Source: Sphingobium aromaticiconvertens
GTDB lineage: Bacteria; Pseudomonadota; Alphaproteobacteria; Sphingomonadales; Sphingomonadaceae
Assembly: GCF_037154075.1 (NCBI RefSeq)
Contig: NZ_JBANRJ010000001.1
Location: 4,583,501 to 4,647,500, forward strand
Direction of reading: 5' to 3'
DNA: 64,000 bases
A program made the position numbers and the translations under genes. The notes under the pieces were generated by a model. The model was not told the DNA's origin, did not search any database, and worked only from the letters and a program-made list of their open reading frames with translations. Positions 26,681-35,880 of the stretch are shown here, piece by piece (the first letter of the stretch is position 1; each line of letters starts with the position of its first letter).

Positions 26681-26925
26681 GGAAGCCCGCTTCCGCTCAC
26701 GGCTTTGCCACACGGCCCGGTGCCGCCGAGCGGTGGATCAATGCGGGGCCGACTGCGCCGCCCATGTCCGTCGCTGCCTTCAGCGCGCGGCTCACCATCG
26801 ATGTCACGCCCGCAATGCGCCAGCGGCTGAAGCTGGCGGCGATAGCGCAGAACAAGACCGCCGCAGACCTCATGCGAGCGCTCATCGACCGGCATTTCCC
26901 CGACACAGGAAAGGAGCAACCATGA
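26677..26925 (+). CDS. Small ParA-linked ribbon-helix-helix-like protein
   Basis: 82-residue protein with a disordered basic start and a C-terminal RHH-like segment, ARLTIDVTPAMRQRLKLAAI followed by QNKTAADLMRALIDRHF. The strand-helix-helix pattern with a short beta strand (RLTIDV) fits MetJ/Arc-type DNA binders, which serve as centromere-binding ParB partners for small ParA ATPases. It overlaps parA by 4 bases and the next gene by 4 bases. The function is inferred from context. Confidence 0.78.
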   Translation: MRKPASAHGFATRPGAAERWINAGPTAPPMSVAAFSARLTIDVTPAMRQRLKLAAIAQNKTAADLMRALIDRHFPDTGKEQP

Positions 26926-27431
26926 CCCGTTCAGGCTTTCAGCAGACCCCATCTCGCCACCCCGTCTTCGCGGACCGGACTTTTGTCGAGCTGATATGGA
27001 TTGAGGGGCGACTCGAACATTGGCTGCGCTTCGGCGATCCTGTGGGTGAGCAAATCCTCAGCCGCCGGACACGCGTCCTCACGCTGCTGCCCGGCAGCCA
27101 CTTCGCGCTCGTACGCTGGGCCTCGAACGACCATGGCACCGTCCGCTCACGGATCGACATCGCGCGGAGCGTCGCGGCAGGCGAGGCCTATTCGACCATG
27201 CCCTTCGTGCGCCCGGGCGGCGAGATATTGCTCAGCATCGAGGGTTGGCCCAAGGTCGACAAGGTCCTGCGCGCGATCGACGGCGTGGAAGCCGTCGGTA
27301 TCGATCCCGTTGCCGCCGCGCCCGATCACTGGCGCCACGTCCACAACCGGATCGCGGCGGGATATGATCCGCGTCCCTATTCGATGCAGCGCCATCGCGC
27401 GTTCGAACTGCGCCGGGAGATCGAACGATGA
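26922..27431 (+). CDS. DUF2840 family protein
   Basis: 169-residue DUF2840 protein of conjugative elements. The characteristic parts are TFVELIWIEGRLEHWLRFG, RRTRVLTLLPGSHFALVRWA and the C-terminal DHWRHVHNRIAAGYDPRPYS. No biochemical role is known. It sits between the par genes and traF with 4-base overlaps on both sides, an order seen across Rhizobiales and sphingomonad elements, and may be a transfer accessory. Confidence 0.9.
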   Translation: MTRSGFQQTPSRHPVFADRTFVELIWIEGRLEHWLRFGDPVGEQILSRRTRVLTLLPGSHFALVRWASNDHGTVRSRIDIARSVAAGEAYSTMPFVRPGGEILLSIEGWPKVDKVLRAIDGVEAVGIDPVAAAPDHWRHVHNRIAAGYDPRPYSMQRHRAFELRREIER

Positions 27432-27973
27432 CGCGGCGTCGCTATATCGTCGCGACATTCGTGGCTGGAACATCGGCGCTGATCGTCGCCTGTATCGATC
27501 CCGCGCCGCGTGTCGCCTGGAATGCGACGCCAAGCGCACCGATCGGCCTGTATCGCGTGTCGCCCGGACGCACCGGCGCGATCGGCGACCTCGTCCTGTC
27601 GATGCCCGAACCGACGCTGGGTCAATGGCTTGCCCGCCGCCATTATGTCCCGCTCGGCGTCCCGCTGATCAAGCCGGTGGCGGCAACTACAGGGCAAAGG
27701 ATCTGCAGGGCCGGCGCGACCATCTCCATCGACGGTCGGCCCGTCGCACGCGCACGTCCCCGCGACCGGGTTGGTCGCCCTTTGCCGCAATGGAGGGGTT
27801 GCCGAACGATCGGTGCAGGTGAAGTCCTTCTTCTCAATGCGCGCGTCGACGACAGTCTCGATGGCCGCTATTTCGGCCCGACACCCGCGCCCAGGGTGAT
27901 AGGGACGGTGACGCCGCTGCTTACGCGCGCGCATCCGGGGGCGTCGCTCGCCTGGCAGGGATGGCGGCCATGA
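27428..27973 (+). CDS. traF: Conjugal transfer peptidase TraF (S26)
   Basis: 181-residue membrane-anchored S26 signal peptidase. After one N-terminal membrane segment it shows WNATPSAPIGLYRVSPG, where the Ser before APIGLY is the nucleophile, and VPLIKPVAATTGQRIC, where the Lys is the general base. The C-terminal DSLDGRYFGPTPAPRVIGTV is the family end region. In RP4-type systems TraF cleaves and cyclises the TrbC pilin. It overlaps DUF2840 and the transglycosylase gene. Confidence 0.92.
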   Translation: MTRRRYIVATFVAGTSALIVACIDPAPRVAWNATPSAPIGLYRVSPGRTGAIGDLVLSMPEPTLGQWLARRHYVPLGVPLIKPVAATTGQRICRAGATISIDGRPVARARPRDRVGRPLPQWRGCRTIGAGEVLLLNARVDDSLDGRYFGPTPAPRVIGTVTPLLTRAHPGASLAWQGWRP

Positions 27974-28665
27974 GCGGCAGCAGGCGGCGCTTCTGGTACG
28001 CCATGCTGGCTGCTGCGATTCTGCAATGGGCGTGCAACGACAATGCAGTCAGCGCGCAGCCGCTCCGGTCCGCAGTCCCGCACAGCTATGCGGCCCATGT
28101 CGCTGAGGCTGCCCGCCGGTTCGGGCTTCCTGAACATTGGATATGGGCCGTCCTGCAGCAGGAGAGCGGCGGAAATGTCGGAGCGATGTCGCATGCGGGA
28201 GCGATCGGCCTGATGCAGATCATGCCCCCGACCTGGAACGAGCTTCGCGCTCGCCACGCGCTGGGAACCGACCCGTTCGATCCACGCGACAATATCATCG
28301 CGGGCGCTGCCTATCTGCGCGACATGTATGATCGCTACGGCGCAAGCGGCATGCTGGCAGCCTATAATGCCGGGCCTGGCCGATACGAAACCTATTTACG
28401 AGATGGCAGGCCGCTCCCCCGCGAAACGCAGACCTATCTGCGCCGACTCCTGCCATTTATCGGTGCCGAACCTGCCGCTTCGCCGTCCGATCCCACCCGC
28501 CCGCCTGCCATCCCATGGATGGAGGCGAAGCTGTTTCCCGCGCGCGGAAACGTCGGAGCATCTGTCATCGAGGCACGGTCCGACACAGACCTACCCTTGG
28601 TCCCATCTCGCGCACCCGGCGCGGCGTCTTCCCTTTTCGTCGCCCGCACGGAGCATAGGCCGTGA
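27970..28665 (+). CDS. Lytic transglycosylase (transfer-associated)
   Basis: 231-residue exported SLT-type enzyme. A signal sequence (WYAMLAAAILQWACNDNAVSA) is followed by the catalytic domain: VLQQESGGNVGAMSHAGAIG with the catalytic Glu, LMQIMPPTWNELRARHALG, NIIAGAAYLRDMYDRYG and AAYNAGPGRYE. It opens peptidoglycan locally so that the conjugation channel can pass. The ATG at 27970 overlaps the traF stop (ATGA), favouring it over the ATG at 27961. The C-terminal ~70 residues look disordered. Confidence 0.93.
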   Translation: MSGSRRRFWYAMLAAAILQWACNDNAVSAQPLRSAVPHSYAAHVAEAARRFGLPEHWIWAVLQQESGGNVGAMSHAGAIGLMQIMPPTWNELRARHALGTDPFDPRDNIIAGAAYLRDMYDRYGASGMLAAYNAGPGRYETYLRDGRPLPRETQTYLRRLLPFIGAEPAASPSDPTRPPAIPWMEAKLFPARGNVGASVIEARSDTDLPLVPSRAPGAASSLFVARTEHRP

Positions 28666-28843
28666 AGGGTTTTTGGGGATGGCGAGATAAAAGGCCCGCC
28701 GTCTGCCTGGGCTCATGTGGTTGGTTTTGGGGCATTTTAACGGGCGGCACTGCAATGGCCGCGACGGCGCTCGCATCAACTTCTGCCCTTTTTTCAACGG
28801 ATCGGGGACTGGCAACGGTCATTTTGGGCGGGAATCCTGCATC

Positions 28844-30655
28844 ATGAACCGGGACGAGCAGAGTTTCGACCTCCGACCCGGCCGGGCACGCGATCGTGGT
28901 GCTGGCCAGGGGCGACGCCTCGTATCGCTCGCCACCCAGGTCCGGCGCGCGGCCGCCAAGGCCGGGCATATGCGATTGCCAAGAGCCCGTCGGTCGAGCG
29001 GCACCGGCACGATTGGTCGGGGCGGGCTGGCGGCGGCATCCGCCCGCTTCCGTGCCGACGGGCGCAGAGTGGTCATCAAGGCGCGGATCGTGCGGCACAA
29101 GGGCACCCGCTTCCGCGCCGCGCCGCTCGCCCGGCATATCGACTATCTCGCCCGCGATGGCGTCACCCGCGACGGACAGGATGCCCGGCTGTTTGACCAG
29201 CGTACTGATGGCGTGGACGCGACAGATTTCGCACATCGCTGCGAGGACGATCGCCATCATTTCCGCTTCATCGTCTCGCCCGAGGACGGTGCCGACATGG
29301 AGGACCTGCGCGGGTTCGCCCGCGACCTCATGGCCGACATGGCGCGCGATCTCGACACCGCGCTCGACTGGGTTGGCGTCGATCACTGGAACACCGACAA
29401 TCCCCATGTCCATATCCTGCTGCGCGGGCGGGCCGATGACGGCAACGACCTCGTCATCGATCGCGACTATATCAGTGAAGGCATGCGCGCTCGTGCCGAG
29501 GCGCGGGCGACGCTGGAACTGGGGCCGCGCACCAGCCAGGAGATTGCCCGGACGCTTGCCCGCGAGGTCGATGCCGAGCGCTGGACGTCGCTAGACCAGA
29601 GACTGCAGCGGCTGGCCGCCCGCAATATGGGGATCGTCGATCTGCGGCCCGGGCACGCGGGCTCCGAACCGAGCCAGCGCCATCATCCGGGACTGGTTCC
29701 GGGGCCGGATCGGGCGTCGGGATATGCTGACCCCGACAGCCAGCTACTGTTGGGACGCGCGGCCAGGCTCGAACGGATGGCTCTGGCCGAACCCGTTGCG
29801 CCAGGGATGTGGACATTGCGACCCGACTTTGAGGATAGTCTGCGCGAACTCGGCATGCGCACGGACATCATCAAGACGATGCACCGGGCGATGCAGACAA
29901 GCGGACGCCGCCCCGACCTCGCGACCTTCACCCTGCATGATGGCACGCCCACAGATCGGGTCATCGGCAGACTCGCCGCCCGCGGCCTTGACGACGAACT
30001 GATCGGAACGGCCTTTGCGATCGTCGAGGGGGTGGACGGGCGCACCCATCATCTGAGGTTCGAGGATCTCGAGATGACCGGCGATACGCCGATCGGCGGC
30101 ATCGTCGAGCTGCGCAGCTGGACGGGCCGCGACGGGCGCGCCCACATGTCGCTCGCAACACGCTCCGACATGCTGCTCCACGCCCAGGTCGATGCGCTGG
30201 GCGCGACCTGGATCGACCGGCAGCTTGTGGGCGACGAACCCCTGTCCATGGCCAATGGCTTTGGTCGAGAAGTCCGCGACGCCCTCGACGCCCGGCGCGA
30301 GAAGCTGGTCGCGCTTGAAGTGGCGACCCGGCGCGGCGGACAGGTGATCCTGCCTTCAGGCATGATCGCCAGCCTTCGCGCGTCCGAGTTGCAGGATGCC
30401 GCCACGCGGATTGCGCAGGCGACAGGGCTTGCCCACCAGCCTTCCGCACCCGGCGAGATCGTGAGCGGCCAATATCGCGAGCGCGTCACCCTGGCGTCGG
30501 GTCGCTTCGCGATGATCGACGACGGCCTTGGGTTCCAGCTCGTGCCCTGGCGTCCGGCGCTCGACCGCCAGCTTGGGAGCCAGATGCTGGGCACGATGAG
30601 CCTAGGCGGACGGATCGATTGGTCGCCGGGCCGCAGTCGCGGGCTCGGCCTGTGA
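28844..30655 (+). CDS. VirD2-like relaxase (DUF3363)
   Basis: 603-residue relaxase of the MobP/DUF3363 group. The relaxase fold shows RFRAAPLARHIDYLARDGVT, HHFRFIVSPEDGADMEDL and the three-His metal motif in VGVDHWNTDNPHVHILLRGR. The DUF3363 C-terminal domain spans about residues 280-600. It nicks oriT and pilots the DNA strand through the mating channel. The 178-base gap before it (28666-28843) is where an oriT could lie, although I saw no decisive inverted repeat there. The ATG at 28844 was chosen; an upstream ATG at 28715 adds residues without relaxase character. Confidence 0.92.
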   Translation: MNRDEQSFDLRPGRARDRGAGQGRRLVSLATQVRRAAAKAGHMRLPRARRSSGTGTIGRGGLAAASARFRADGRRVVIKARIVRHKGTRFRAAPLARHIDYLARDGVTRDGQDARLFDQRTDGVDATDFAHRCEDDRHHFRFIVSPEDGADMEDLRGFARDLMADMARDLDTALDWVGVDHWNTDNPHVHILLRGRADDGNDLVIDRDYISEGMRARAEARATLELGPRTSQEIARTLAREVDAERWTSLDQRLQRLAARNMGIVDLRPGHAGSEPSQRHHPGLVPGPDRASGYADPDSQLLLGRAARLERMALAEPVAPGMWTLRPDFEDSLRELGMRTDIIKTMHRAMQTSGRRPDLATFTLHDGTPTDRVIGRLAARGLDDELIGTAFAIVEGVDGRTHHLRFEDLEMTGDTPIGGIVELRSWTGRDGRAHMSLATRSDMLLHAQVDALGATWIDRQLVGDEPLSMANGFGREVRDALDARREKLVALEVATRRGGQVILPSGMIASLRASELQDAATRIAQATGLAHQPSAPGEIVSGQYRERVTLASGRFAMIDDGLGFQLVPWRPALDRQLGSQMLGTMSLGGRIDWSPGRSRGLGL

Positions 30656-30683
30656 CTTTCATCAATGACAAGGAGGTAAGACA

Positions 30684-32747
30684 ATGTCGGGCGCACGCAT
30701 ACTCTGGGGTCAGTTGCTGCTCGTCGGCCTGGTCGTGCTGATCGCCATCTGGGGCGCGACCCAGTGGACCGCGGCTAGCCTTGGCTATCAGCCGGCGCTA
30801 GGGCCACCCTGGTTCGTGATCGGCGACCATCCCATCTATCTGCCGCCCGCCTTCTTCTGGTGGTGGTTCAGCTATGACGCCTATGCGCCCCATATCTTCG
30901 AGCGCGGGGCCTATGTCGCCGCATCGGGCGGTTTCGCGGCAATTGCGGTGGCGGTCGGCATGTCCGTCTGGCGCGCACGCGAGGCCCGCACCGCGGAAAC
31001 CTATGGCTCTGCGCGCTGGGCTGTGCCTGCCGATATCAGGCAAGCGGGGTTGCTGAACGACGAGGGCGTCGTGCTCGGCAGGTCTGGTCCAGACTATCTG
31101 CGCCATGATGGCCCGGAGCATGTCCTGTGCTTCGCGCCGACCCGCAGTGGCAAGGGGGTTGGCCTTGTCGTGCCCACGTTGCTGACGTGGCCGGGCAGCT
31201 GTGTCATTCACGACATCAAGGGCGAGAACTGGCAGATATCATCGGGCTTTCGCGCACGCCATGGTCGCGTGCTGCTGTTCGATCCAACCAGTAGCGCGTC
31301 TGCCGCCTATAATCCGCTGCTCGAAGTGCGGCGCGGGCAATGGGAGGTGCGCGACGTCCAGAATGTCGCCGACGTGCTGGTCGATCCCGAAGGCTCACTC
31401 GAACGCCGCAACCATTGGGAGAAGACCAGCCATGCGCTTCTGGTCGGCGCGATCCTCCACGTCCTCTACGCCGAGCCTGATAAGACGCTGGCCGGGGTCG
31501 CCGCCTTCCTGTCCGACCCCAGGCGCACAATCGATAACACGTTGCGCGCGATGATGACGACGCCGCATCTCGGCAAGGCAGGCGTGCATCCGGTCGTCGC
31601 CAGCGCCGCGCGCGAACTGCTGAACAAGAGCGAGAATGAACGGTCCGGCGTGCTCTCGACCGCCATGTCTTTCCTGGGCCTCTATCGCGACCCCGTGGTG
31701 GCCCATGTCACCCGGCAATGCGACTGGCGTATCGCCGATCTGGTCGAGGGTGCCCGCGCAACGAGCCTCTATCTGGTGGTGCCGCCTTCGGACATCAGCC
31801 GGACCAAACCCCTCATCCGCCTCATCCTCAACCAGATCGGCCGCCGATTGACCGAGGAATTGAAGCCCGATGCCAAACGGCATCGCGTCCTGCTGATGCT
31901 CGACGAGTTTCCCGCGCTTGGCCGCCTCGATTTCTTCGAGAGCGCACTCGCCTTCATGGCGGGCTATGGCCTCAAGGCCTTCCTGATCGCCCAGAGCCTC
32001 AATCAGATCGAGAAGGCCTACGGCCCCAACAATGCCATCCTCGACAATTGCCATGTGCGGGTCGCCTTCGCCACCAATGACGAGCGGACCGCCAAGCGTA
32101 TTTCCGACAGCCTGGGGACAGCGACCGAAATGCGCGCGATGAAAAACTATGCCGGCCATCGCCTCTCGCCATGGCTTGGGCATTTGATGGTCTCGCGCAC
32201 CGAAACGCCGCGCCCCCTCCTGACACCGGGCGAGGTCATGCAGCTGCCGCCAAGCGAGGAAATCGTGATGGTATCGGGGATGCCGCCGCTGCGCGCTGCC
32301 AAGGCCCGCTATTTCGAGGACAAGCGTTTTACGGCGCGGCTGTTGCCGCCGCCGGACGCCGCGACGCTGGACAACGGCAAGCCGCCGTCGGACGACTGGA
32401 GCGATCGCGCCACCATCGTGGCGCCGGTGGCGAGGCCTGTTCCATCGATGCCTGCGTCACCAGAACAGCAAACGACCGATATGCAAGGCATCAGCACAGG
32501 GGGATCCAGCGATGGTCGTCGCGATGATCGGCCAACGCAGTCGGACACGGCCAATGCCGGTATCCGCCGGGAGCCCGATCTTCCCGAACAGGAGGAGATC
32601 ATGCCGCCGCAGCGGTCCGCGCGTGAGGAGTTCGAATTCCACGAAAGCGACGATGACGAGGATGCGGTCCGCGCGCGGGCGATGAAACGGATGCGCCGGG
32701 CCGCGCGACAGGCCGCGCTCGATCCAGACGATGGCGTGGAATTATGA
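30684..32747 (+). CDS. traG: Type IV coupling protein TraG/VirD4
   Basis: 687-residue coupling ATPase. Two N-terminal membrane helices (QLLLVGLVVLIAIWGATQWT and one near residue 90) anchor it. The Walker A motif is CFAPTRSGKGVGLVVPTLLT and the Walker B region is RVLLMLDEFPALGRLDFFES. The last ~110 residues are charged and disordered. It links the relaxosome to the mating-pair channel and powers DNA export. A clear ribosome site (AAGGAGG) precedes the ATG. The next gene overlaps by 4 bases. Confidence 0.95.
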   Translation: MSGARILWGQLLLVGLVVLIAIWGATQWTAASLGYQPALGPPWFVIGDHPIYLPPAFFWWWFSYDAYAPHIFERGAYVAASGGFAAIAVAVGMSVWRAREARTAETYGSARWAVPADIRQAGLLNDEGVVLGRSGPDYLRHDGPEHVLCFAPTRSGKGVGLVVPTLLTWPGSCVIHDIKGENWQISSGFRARHGRVLLFDPTSSASAAYNPLLEVRRGQWEVRDVQNVADVLVDPEGSLERRNHWEKTSHALLVGAILHVLYAEPDKTLAGVAAFLSDPRRTIDNTLRAMMTTPHLGKAGVHPVVASAARELLNKSENERSGVLSTAMSFLGLYRDPVVAHVTRQCDWRIADLVEGARATSLYLVVPPSDISRTKPLIRLILNQIGRRLTEELKPDAKRHRVLLMLDEFPALGRLDFFESALAFMAGYGLKAFLIAQSLNQIEKAYGPNNAILDNCHVRVAFATNDERTAKRISDSLGTATEMRAMKNYAGHRLSPWLGHLMVSRTETPRPLLTPGEVMQLPPSEEIVMVSGMPPLRAAKARYFEDKRFTARLLPPPDAATLDNGKPPSDDWSDRATIVAPVARPVPSMPASPEQQTTDMQGISTGGSSDGRRDDRPTQSDTANAGIRREPDLPEQEEIMPPQRSAREEFEFHESDDDEDAVRARAMKRMRRAARQAALDPDDGVEL

Positions 32748-33184
32748 GCGGTCTCAAGGTCAAGCATACGATCCGCCTCTCTCCCGAGATTTCGATGCAG
32801 ATGGCGGATTATGCGCGGCGCAAGCGCAAGCCGCAGGCGGTCATCGTCGAGGCCGCGCTTGCCTCTTTCCTGTCAGCCGACGGCTCCGATCGGCTCGAAG
32901 CCGCGATCGGTCGACGCCTTGATCGCCTGAACCGGGAGATGCAGCGGCAGGGATGGCAAAATGCCCTGAATGGCGAAGCGCTCGCCCTGTTCGTGCATGC
33001 GTGGATGCTACAGAATCCGGCATTGCCGCAGGAAGCGCGGCGCGCAGCCCTAGCAGACGCCAATATACGCTGGACAGGCTATGTCGAGGCGCTGGCGGCT
33101 CGCATGGAAGCCGGGCCGCGCCTCATCGACGAGATCGGGCAGGACTTCGGCGACGAGCCCTCGGATGGGGCGCGAAGTCGGTGA
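32744..33184 (+). CDS. CopG-type transfer protein
   Basis: 146-residue protein with an N-terminal ribbon-helix-helix (VKHTIRLSPEISMQMADYAR) and a helical C-terminal half. In related elements this CopG-family gene sits directly between traG and trbB. Here it overlaps traG by 4 bases, but no trbB follows: the next genes are HU (other strand) and a LuxI-type gene, and the trb operon appears only at the right edge in opposite orientation. Confidence 0.85.
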   Translation: MSGLKVKHTIRLSPEISMQMADYARRKRKPQAVIVEAALASFLSADGSDRLEAAIGRRLDRLNREMQRQGWQNALNGEALALFVHAWMLQNPALPQEARRAALADANIRWTGYVEALAARMEAGPRLIDEIGQDFGDEPSDGARSR

Positions 33185-33212
33185 CCGCGTGAAGCGGCCA
33201 CCGACACCGATA

Positions 33213-33485
33213 TCAGCCGTTCAGCTTGTCCTTGACCGTTTTTGCAGCGGAAAAGCCGAGCCCCTTGGAAGCGGGGATCGACAGGGGTTCGCCGGTCCGC
33301 GGATTCTTGCCCTCGCGCGCGCCGTTGAGCTTCAGCTTGAACTTGCCGAAACCGTTGACGGCGACTTCCTCGCCCTTGCCGGCATCGCCGATCGCGCCGA
33401 AGGTGGCGTCGATGATTTTCTTGGCGTCCGCCTTGGTGGTGCCGGTCGCGCTCGCCACCGCGTCGATGAGTTCAGAAGAGTTCAT
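33213..33485 (-). CDS. HU-family DNA-binding protein
   Basis: 90-residue HU/IHF-like histone-like protein. It has the standard dimerisation helices (SSELIDAVASATGTTKADAK), the strand region FGKFKLKLNGAREGKNPRTG and the arm end containing the conserved GRNPxTG-like KNPRTGEPL. It bends and compacts DNA. Element-encoded HU copies may assist recombination or transfer, or help silence foreign DNA. It is convergent with copG and divergent from the LuxI-type operon. Confidence 0.95.
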   Translation of the reverse strand: MNSSELIDAVASATGTTKADAKKIIDATFGAIGDAGKGEEVAVNGFGKFKLKLNGAREGKNPRTGEPLSIPASKGLGFSAAKTVKDKLNG

Positions 33486-33670
33486 GCGTGCAGTCTTTCC
33501 TCAGTGTCTTGGATGGCATCGGTTGCCAATTTCGCGTGCCTTCGTCGAGCAAAATCGGGCTGTCGGCGGCGCTGGCGTAGCGTCCGACCAGGGCGCACCC
33601 CCATTTCTTGGTATGTGAGAGCCAGGCCCCTTCTGCTGTCCTTGCCGGACCTTACACAAGGGAGCCTGCC

Positions 33671-34318
33671 ATGATGGAAATGACCGATGCCGGTCATGGC
33701 GTGCGCGAAAGCGCCGCCATGCGTGCGATGTTTGCTGCCCGCAAGGAGGTCTTCATCGACCTTCTGGGGTGGGATCTGCCTGTTCTTGCCGACCGGTTCG
33801 AGGTGGATCAGTTCGATACGCCCGATGCGCAATATCTGATCCTGCTTGGCCCCGATCATGTCCATCGCGCCTCCGCGCGCCTCCTGCGCACGCAGGGCGA
33901 ACACATATTGGGGCATCTCTATCCCCATCTTTGTGCTGGCATTGTCCCGACCGGGCCGACCGTCCGGGAAATTACGCGCTTCTGTCTCGACCGGCATCAG
34001 CGATCGGTCGAGCGGCGCAGCGCGCGCAATCAGTTGGTGAGCACGCTGGCCGACCACGCCATCCGACATGGCATTACCGACTATACTGGCGTCGCCGAGC
34101 AGGCCTGGTTTGACCAGATTTCGCGGTTCGGCTGGGATTGCCGGGCGCTCGGACCATCGGTGCGTCATGGCCGTGACCTGTTGGTGGGCCTCCATATTCG
34201 TATCGATCATACCACCATCGACAAGCTGCGCGCGGGCGGCGTGTACGAGCCGATCCGCTTCGCCCTGATCGGTAGCGACGTCGAACCATCGGCACGCGGA
34301 GGAGACATGCTGTCATGA
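33671..34318 (+). CDS. LuxI-type acyl-homoserine-lactone synthase
   Basis: 215-residue autoinducer synthase. The residues conserved in LuxI/TraI proteins are in place at nearly the same numbers: Arg24, Phe28, Trp34, Glu44, Asp46, Asp49, Arg70, Glu100 and Arg103, with Tyr84 replacing the usual Phe84 (motifs ARKEVFIDLLGWDLP, FEVDQFD, ASARLL, REITRFCLDR). It should join an acyl group to S-adenosylmethionine and release a homoserine lactone; chain length is not predictable. It is first in a three-gene operon with 4-base overlaps to a PhyH dioxygenase and then a GntR regulator. No LuxR gene is present in the window. ATG codons at 33671 and 33674 both follow GGGAG. Confidence 0.9.
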   Translation: MMEMTDAGHGVRESAAMRAMFAARKEVFIDLLGWDLPVLADRFEVDQFDTPDAQYLILLGPDHVHRASARLLRTQGEHILGHLYPHLCAGIVPTGPTVREITRFCLDRHQRSVERRSARNQLVSTLADHAIRHGITDYTGVAEQAWFDQISRFGWDCRALGPSVRHGRDLLVGLHIRIDHTTIDKLRAGGVYEPIRFALIGSDVEPSARGGDMLS

Positions 34319-35244
34319 ACCCGCTCGAAACGATCGATCATCTGGCCGCGGTGCAATATTGGACCGGTCGCCTCCTGCGTGACGGCTTCTGCATCATCCC
34401 CGACCTGCGTCCCCCTTGCGCGCTCCAGGCGCTGGAGCGGGATCTCTCGCCCATCTTCGAGGCGACGCCTTTTTGCGAGGGCGCTTTCTATGGCGAGCGG
34501 ACCAAGCGTTTTGGCGGCCTCCTGCGCCGCAGCCGTCATATCGCGCCGCTAGTGGAAGATCCGCTCATCGTCGGAATCGCGCACGAAATATTGAGCCCCG
34601 CATGCGACCGTATCCAGCTCAATGTCGCCCAGGCCATCGAAATCCACCCCGGTGCGCTGACGCAGCTGCCGCACCGCGATCACGACATGTGGCAGGGCGC
34701 CAAAGGCTCGCATGAATATCTGCTCAATGTCATGTGGCCGATCACCCCGTTCACGGCGGACAATGGCGCGACCCAACTCTATCCCGCGAGCCATGGTGCA
34801 GCCGGCATGGCCCGGCAGGATTATGATGAGCCGATCGCGGCGACCTGTCTGCCAGGGTCCGCGATCCTTTTCCTGGGTTCGACGCTGCACGGCGCGGGCG
34901 GAAACAACACGAGCGAGGTCAGGCGCGCGATCGTCACCGGCTATTCACTGGGTTGGCTCAAGCCCTATGAGAATCCTTGGCTTGCCTATCCGCCCCCGGT
35001 TGCGCGGACCTTCTCGCCAGCGCTGGCCGCCCTGGTGGGCTATGCCCAGCATCGCCCCAATCTGGGCAATTATGAGGGGCAATGTCCCTCGATCCTGCTC
35101 AGAGACGAGATACCTGCACATATTGCCGCTATCGATGCGCTCCGGCCCGACCAGATGGATCTGGTCGATCATTACCTTAGCCGACAGGTGCCAGGGAACG
35201 ACAGGCCCTGGCTTCAAGACAATGGCGCGGGCAAGGTCGGGTGA
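34315..35244 (+). CDS. PhyH-family Fe(II)/2-oxoglutarate dioxygenase
   Basis: 309-residue phytanoyl-CoA dioxygenase family protein. The iron facial triad is visible as HRDHDMW (His-x-Asp, about residue 121) and TLHGAGGNN (distal His), with the 2-oxoglutarate Arg likely in EVRRAIVTGYSLGW. NGATQLYPASHGA is the family core strand region. Translational coupling to the LuxI-type gene (ATGA) suggests that it hydroxylates the acyl chain, the acyl donor or the lactone signal, but this is inference. I recall reports of luxI next to phyH in sphingomonads without an assigned reaction. Confidence 0.88.
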   Translation: MNPLETIDHLAAVQYWTGRLLRDGFCIIPDLRPPCALQALERDLSPIFEATPFCEGAFYGERTKRFGGLLRRSRHIAPLVEDPLIVGIAHEILSPACDRIQLNVAQAIEIHPGALTQLPHRDHDMWQGAKGSHEYLLNVMWPITPFTADNGATQLYPASHGAAGMARQDYDEPIAATCLPGSAILFLGSTLHGAGGNNTSEVRRAIVTGYSLGWLKPYENPWLAYPPPVARTFSPALAALVGYAQHRPNLGNYEGQCPSILLRDEIPAHIAAIDALRPDQMDLVDHYLSRQVPGNDRPWLQDNGAGKVG

Positions 35245-35861
35245 GTCCGGCGCAGATTCTCGAGCGCAGTTACCAGACGCTCAAGCAGCGCCTGATCGAG
35301 GGCGGATTCCGTCCTGGGCAGCGTCTGGAGGCTGCCCGGCTTGCAGACGACATGCATGTCAGCATCACGCCTGTCCGGGACGTTCTCAACCGGCTGACAG
35401 GGGAAGGACTGGTCGAAGCCATCGCAGGCGGCGGCTTCTACGTGCCGTCGCTCGACGAGAGTATGTTGCGTGACCTGCTCGACTGGAACGCAGCACTTGC
35501 CCTGCTGGCCATCCGCAAGCCAAGATCATCTATCGGCAGTGTCACGACGTTGGAGCATGATGCATCGGATGTGCCCGAACGGACCGCGCGTCTTTTTCTC
35601 CGTCTGGCCTTGAGGCAAGGCAATAGTGCGTTCACCCGCGCTGTTGAAAGCGCCAATGATCGGCTCCATGCCATGCGCCAGCTGGATGAACGCGTGATTG
35701 GAAACACGCGTGATGAACTGGCGGAATTGGAATCGGCCGCTGAAACCGCGACTGCATCAGCATTGGCCAAGCACGTCCGGCAGTTTCATGCCCGGCGAAA
35801 GGGCCGGCTCGCCACCTATATACGCCTGTTGCGAACTTCGCCCTCCGTGCCTGGAGTGTAA
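35241..35861 (+). CDS. GntR-family transcriptional regulator
   Basis: 206-residue regulator with a GTG start overlapping the dioxygenase stop (GTGA). The winged HTH covers residues 5-70 (LERSYQTLKQRLIEGGFRPG, LADDMHVSITPVRDVLNRLT, GGGFYVPSLDE). The helical C-terminal part resembles an FCD ligand-binding domain but lacks an obvious set of metal-binding His residues. As the third gene of the LuxI/PhyH operon it may be the signal or intermediate sensor in place of LuxR, or an autoregulator. Confidence 0.87.
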   Translation: MSPAQILERSYQTLKQRLIEGGFRPGQRLEAARLADDMHVSITPVRDVLNRLTGEGLVEAIAGGGFYVPSLDESMLRDLLDWNAALALLAIRKPRSSIGSVTTLEHDASDVPERTARLFLRLALRQGNSAFTRAVESANDRLHAMRQLDERVIGNTRDELAELESAAETATASALAKHVRQFHARRKGRLATYIRLLRTSPSVPGV

Positions 35862-35880
35862 TGGCCAAGGCGATGACCGA

